Origin: Scylla paramamosain
Taxonomy: Eukaryota; Arthropoda; Malacostraca; Decapoda; Portunidae
Direction: 5' to 3'
Length of the DNA: 64,000 bases
Assembly: GCF_035594125.1 (NCBI RefSeq)
Contig: NC_087155.1
Span: 3,003,692-3,067,691 of the forward strand
Positions 62,011 through 64,000 of this stretch are shown here, piece after piece. How positions within the stretch are numbered: the first letter of the stretch is position 1; each line of letters starts with the position of its first letter. The translations under genes were made by a program, and so were the position numbers. The notes beneath the pieces were generated by a model. The model was given only the letters and a program-made list of their open reading frames with translations, made no database searches and was not told where the DNA came from.

Positions 62011-63351
62011 TTGTTTTGTGGATTTATCAATAGCACATGCACCGGAGACGGTGAGATAGTTCATCATTTGATGTATACGTTGTCGGCCGTTGGGATCAAC
62101 ATGACGCCAAAGACCATTCTGGCCTTCATAGGAATCGTTGGTAACAACCTCAAGTCATCTTTCATTAATATTCTCAAAGCCGGATGGTGGGACATGTATA
62201 CTGATTTGAGCGCAGATGCTCTGGTCGGCAAGGGAGACTTGTCCTTTACCGACGCTAAGTTTGCCTATGTGGTGGGCAGAAAGAACATTTTCATCATGGA
62301 AGATGTTGGTTATCAAGGATCTGTGAAGGAGAGGAAGAGCCATCAAAACGGAGGCGGTGGTGGTTGTGCTGATGCGACAGAAGACAAAATGTCCTCTCTA
62401 GATTCCATCAACACTAGAAACATAAAAGTTGCTTCAAGTCACTGGGAGAAAGTATCAAAGAGACTTAGGAATAACAACATGCGTCTGTGCGAGTCACAAA
62501 CCGCCTGTATCGGATCTTTAATGGCTCTTGGGAAGAAACGAACTAGAAATGAAGAAGAGAATGAGAAAGAAGAAGCGATGGTTGCAGAACTCGATACAGA
62601 CAAAGAAGAAGTTATATCTTCTACTGAAAAGAGAACGAATAATAAGACGAAAAAGGACAACAAGTCGCCGATGATTAATATGTTTTCAAACAAAGTAGGT
62701 TGGTGGAGTCCTATCAAGTGACCGGTGTTCTCCAAAATTGGCAAAGACAAAGCGATCTCGTGCACAATTTCAAACTCTGAAGTTCCGTTCTGCACCTCGT
62801 CGAAGAATATCATCGACAACTCTACTTGGTTGAGAGAAACTGACAGTATACTAGTGAACCATTGAGACATTGTGAGCAAACTAACCCTCTACATGCCCAT
62901 TCTAACGCTGCCTTCCCCAGTGGGGAAGGGGGCCAAAGTAAGAGAAGGAAAAGAAGACATGGATGTTTTAGATCTCACCTCTGCTTCTGCATCGTCGTCC
63001 TCCTCCTCTTCGTACATATCAATGTTAAAAGCTTCAGAAATCAAAGAAGAATGCCTCAACCTGATAAAGACAGAGCCGTCAAATTTGTTGTTAGTATTTG
63101 TATTCGTCAAATTGAAGTTGTTAGTATTTGTAGGGTACAATGAAGACAATAAGTGGTTTATCGATGAGAAAAGACATGTCCTAACACTAAGAAGAACGTT
63201 GGCAGGCGAAGCGGCTGCCAATGCTGCCAATGCTTCTACTTGCCCCGCTATCTTTGCCATGCATACATTTTCGCCCTCCAACTACTCACAAGGTAACATC
63301 AAAGGTTTCCGAAGATACTATCTAGATGAGCAGGGGGGGAAACTTTACTAA
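62011..63351 (+). pseudogene. Virus-like plus-strand coding block, segment g
   Basis: A single frame runs 1341 bp, interrupted only by TGA at 62719-62721 and 62863-62865. The first part contains a hydrophobic region near 62.08-62.17 kb and a Gly run near 62.35 kb. The middle is Lys/Glu-rich (62.53-62.66 kb) and a Ser run encoded by TCC/TCG codons lies at about 62.98-63.02 kb. It ends at TAA 63349-63351, either the true C-terminus or the point of another frameshift into the overlapping next frame. Confidence 0.5.
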
Positions 63352-64000
63352 GAGGATCGGATCTCGTCTATCTAAACCCAGAAAGGCTGCGAAAGCCATG
63401 TACTCTGAATATCAACTGAAGCAAACTACTGAGCAAACCATTCCTGATATCATCAACTTTCCTAGCAGATACAGCTTTCCTGCGATGACGGTTGATGGTT
63501 CTGATCTATTCCCTATCAAACCCGAGGCTTCAAGGAGAATCGTAGAAATGTTCGTCAGACTAAACCAACTTAAAAGGAGGCAAGATATGCAAAGAGATTG
63601 CAGCTCGCCTCCTCTTCCAGCAGCAGTCGTCTTCTTCTGTGTTCTTGCCTTTGGACTCGTCAAGTGACAACAACAAGGGTATATACACCGGATCCCACAA
63701 CAACAACAAACTCAACGTTCGCCGCGGAGCTAGAAAACTACGACAACAGTAAGACCGGCTCGAACGTAGCCCAAGAGTCGAACCTGGCATCCTCCAAGAT
63801 GAACAGGGGACAGTCCATTCACCGAAGAGATGTTACCAGGACAAGTGTCTTCCAATCTGGTCAAACAAATCGCCTCTACAGACTCGATCATGTCGGTCAG
63901 AGGTCTGCACGGGAAACTTATTACATTCAGCGTAAGCGTCACACCCATCATGACTTCCAACTCGTTTCTACTCAGATACTACGTGGACACAGCCATGTAC
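63326..64000 (+). pseudogene. Virus-like plus-strand coding block, segment h (continues past window)
   Basis: A new frame opens at ATG 63326-63328, overlapping the previous stop by 26 bp across a run of seven G. It is basic at its start (SRGGNFTKRIGSRLSKPRK) and open to 63667. A frameshift near 63.60 kb leads to Gln/Ser-rich sequence, and a further shift near 63.82 kb gives a protein-like frame running off the window end. The overlapping ATG could be a genuine separate gene start or the same giant gene after a frameshift. Confidence 0.45.

Noticed and set aside
56596..62865. TGA read as tryptophan in the viral genes
   Set aside because: TGG codons persist in the same frames, TAG and TAA stops and many frameshifts also occur, and no nuclear recoding is known here; decay is the simpler explanation.

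Overview
The window looks like a repeat-choked stretch of a decapod crustacean genome, possibly a crab. This is an inference from four things: the TTAGG-type arthropod telomeric repeat, very long (AT)n tracts, a jockey/CR1-like LINE of a type I recall as common in decapod assemblies, and a large block of decayed DNA-virus-like coding sequence resembling endogenous nimaviruses (relatives of white spot syndrome virus). No database search was possible. I see no intact cellular gene, rRNA, tRNA or CRISPR array.

Layout. Positions 1-41.9 kb are mostly two unrelated satellites. One is an AT-rich satellite of about 95-bp monomers; in its best stretch (28.2-29.8 kb) five monomer types recur in fixed order as a higher-order repeat of about 475-490 bp. 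The other is a 28-bp minisatellite in three arrays (4.2-13.0, 20.8-21.8 and 24.4-28.2 kb), the last in inverted orientation. Interspersed are a virus-like pseudogene island (13.0-14.8 kb) holding a 148-bp tandem triplication, a dead LINE (18.0-20.5 kb), a detached LINE 3' tail (33.8 kb), many (AT)n tracts, and a perfect palindrome at 29.8-30.3 kb whose centre is a head-to-head (GGTTA)n/(TAACC)n telomeric array.

From 41.9 to 53.0 kb there is a nested retroelement. The outer element is a broken Ty3/gypsy with protease, RT, RNase H, integrase and an Env-like ORF. It is split at the protease-RT linker, where its own tyrosine/isoleucine codons run into long (AT)n tracts. A second, much younger LTR element on the minus strand sits inside that AT repeat. 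Its 1296-codon ORF has the order Gag-integrase-RT-RNase H (Gmr1-like), a tRNA-Pro-like primer binding site, a complete 968-bp 5' LTR and a truncated 3' LTR.

From 53.0 kb to the window end, about 11 kb is almost continuous virus-like coding sequence: one minus-strand pseudogene, then a plus-strand series running past the window edge. It is broken by many frameshifts and by in-frame stops that are mostly TGA. I read it as an endogenous large DNA virus of crustaceans, most likely nimavirus-like. Individual gene identities could not be assigned from sequence alone.
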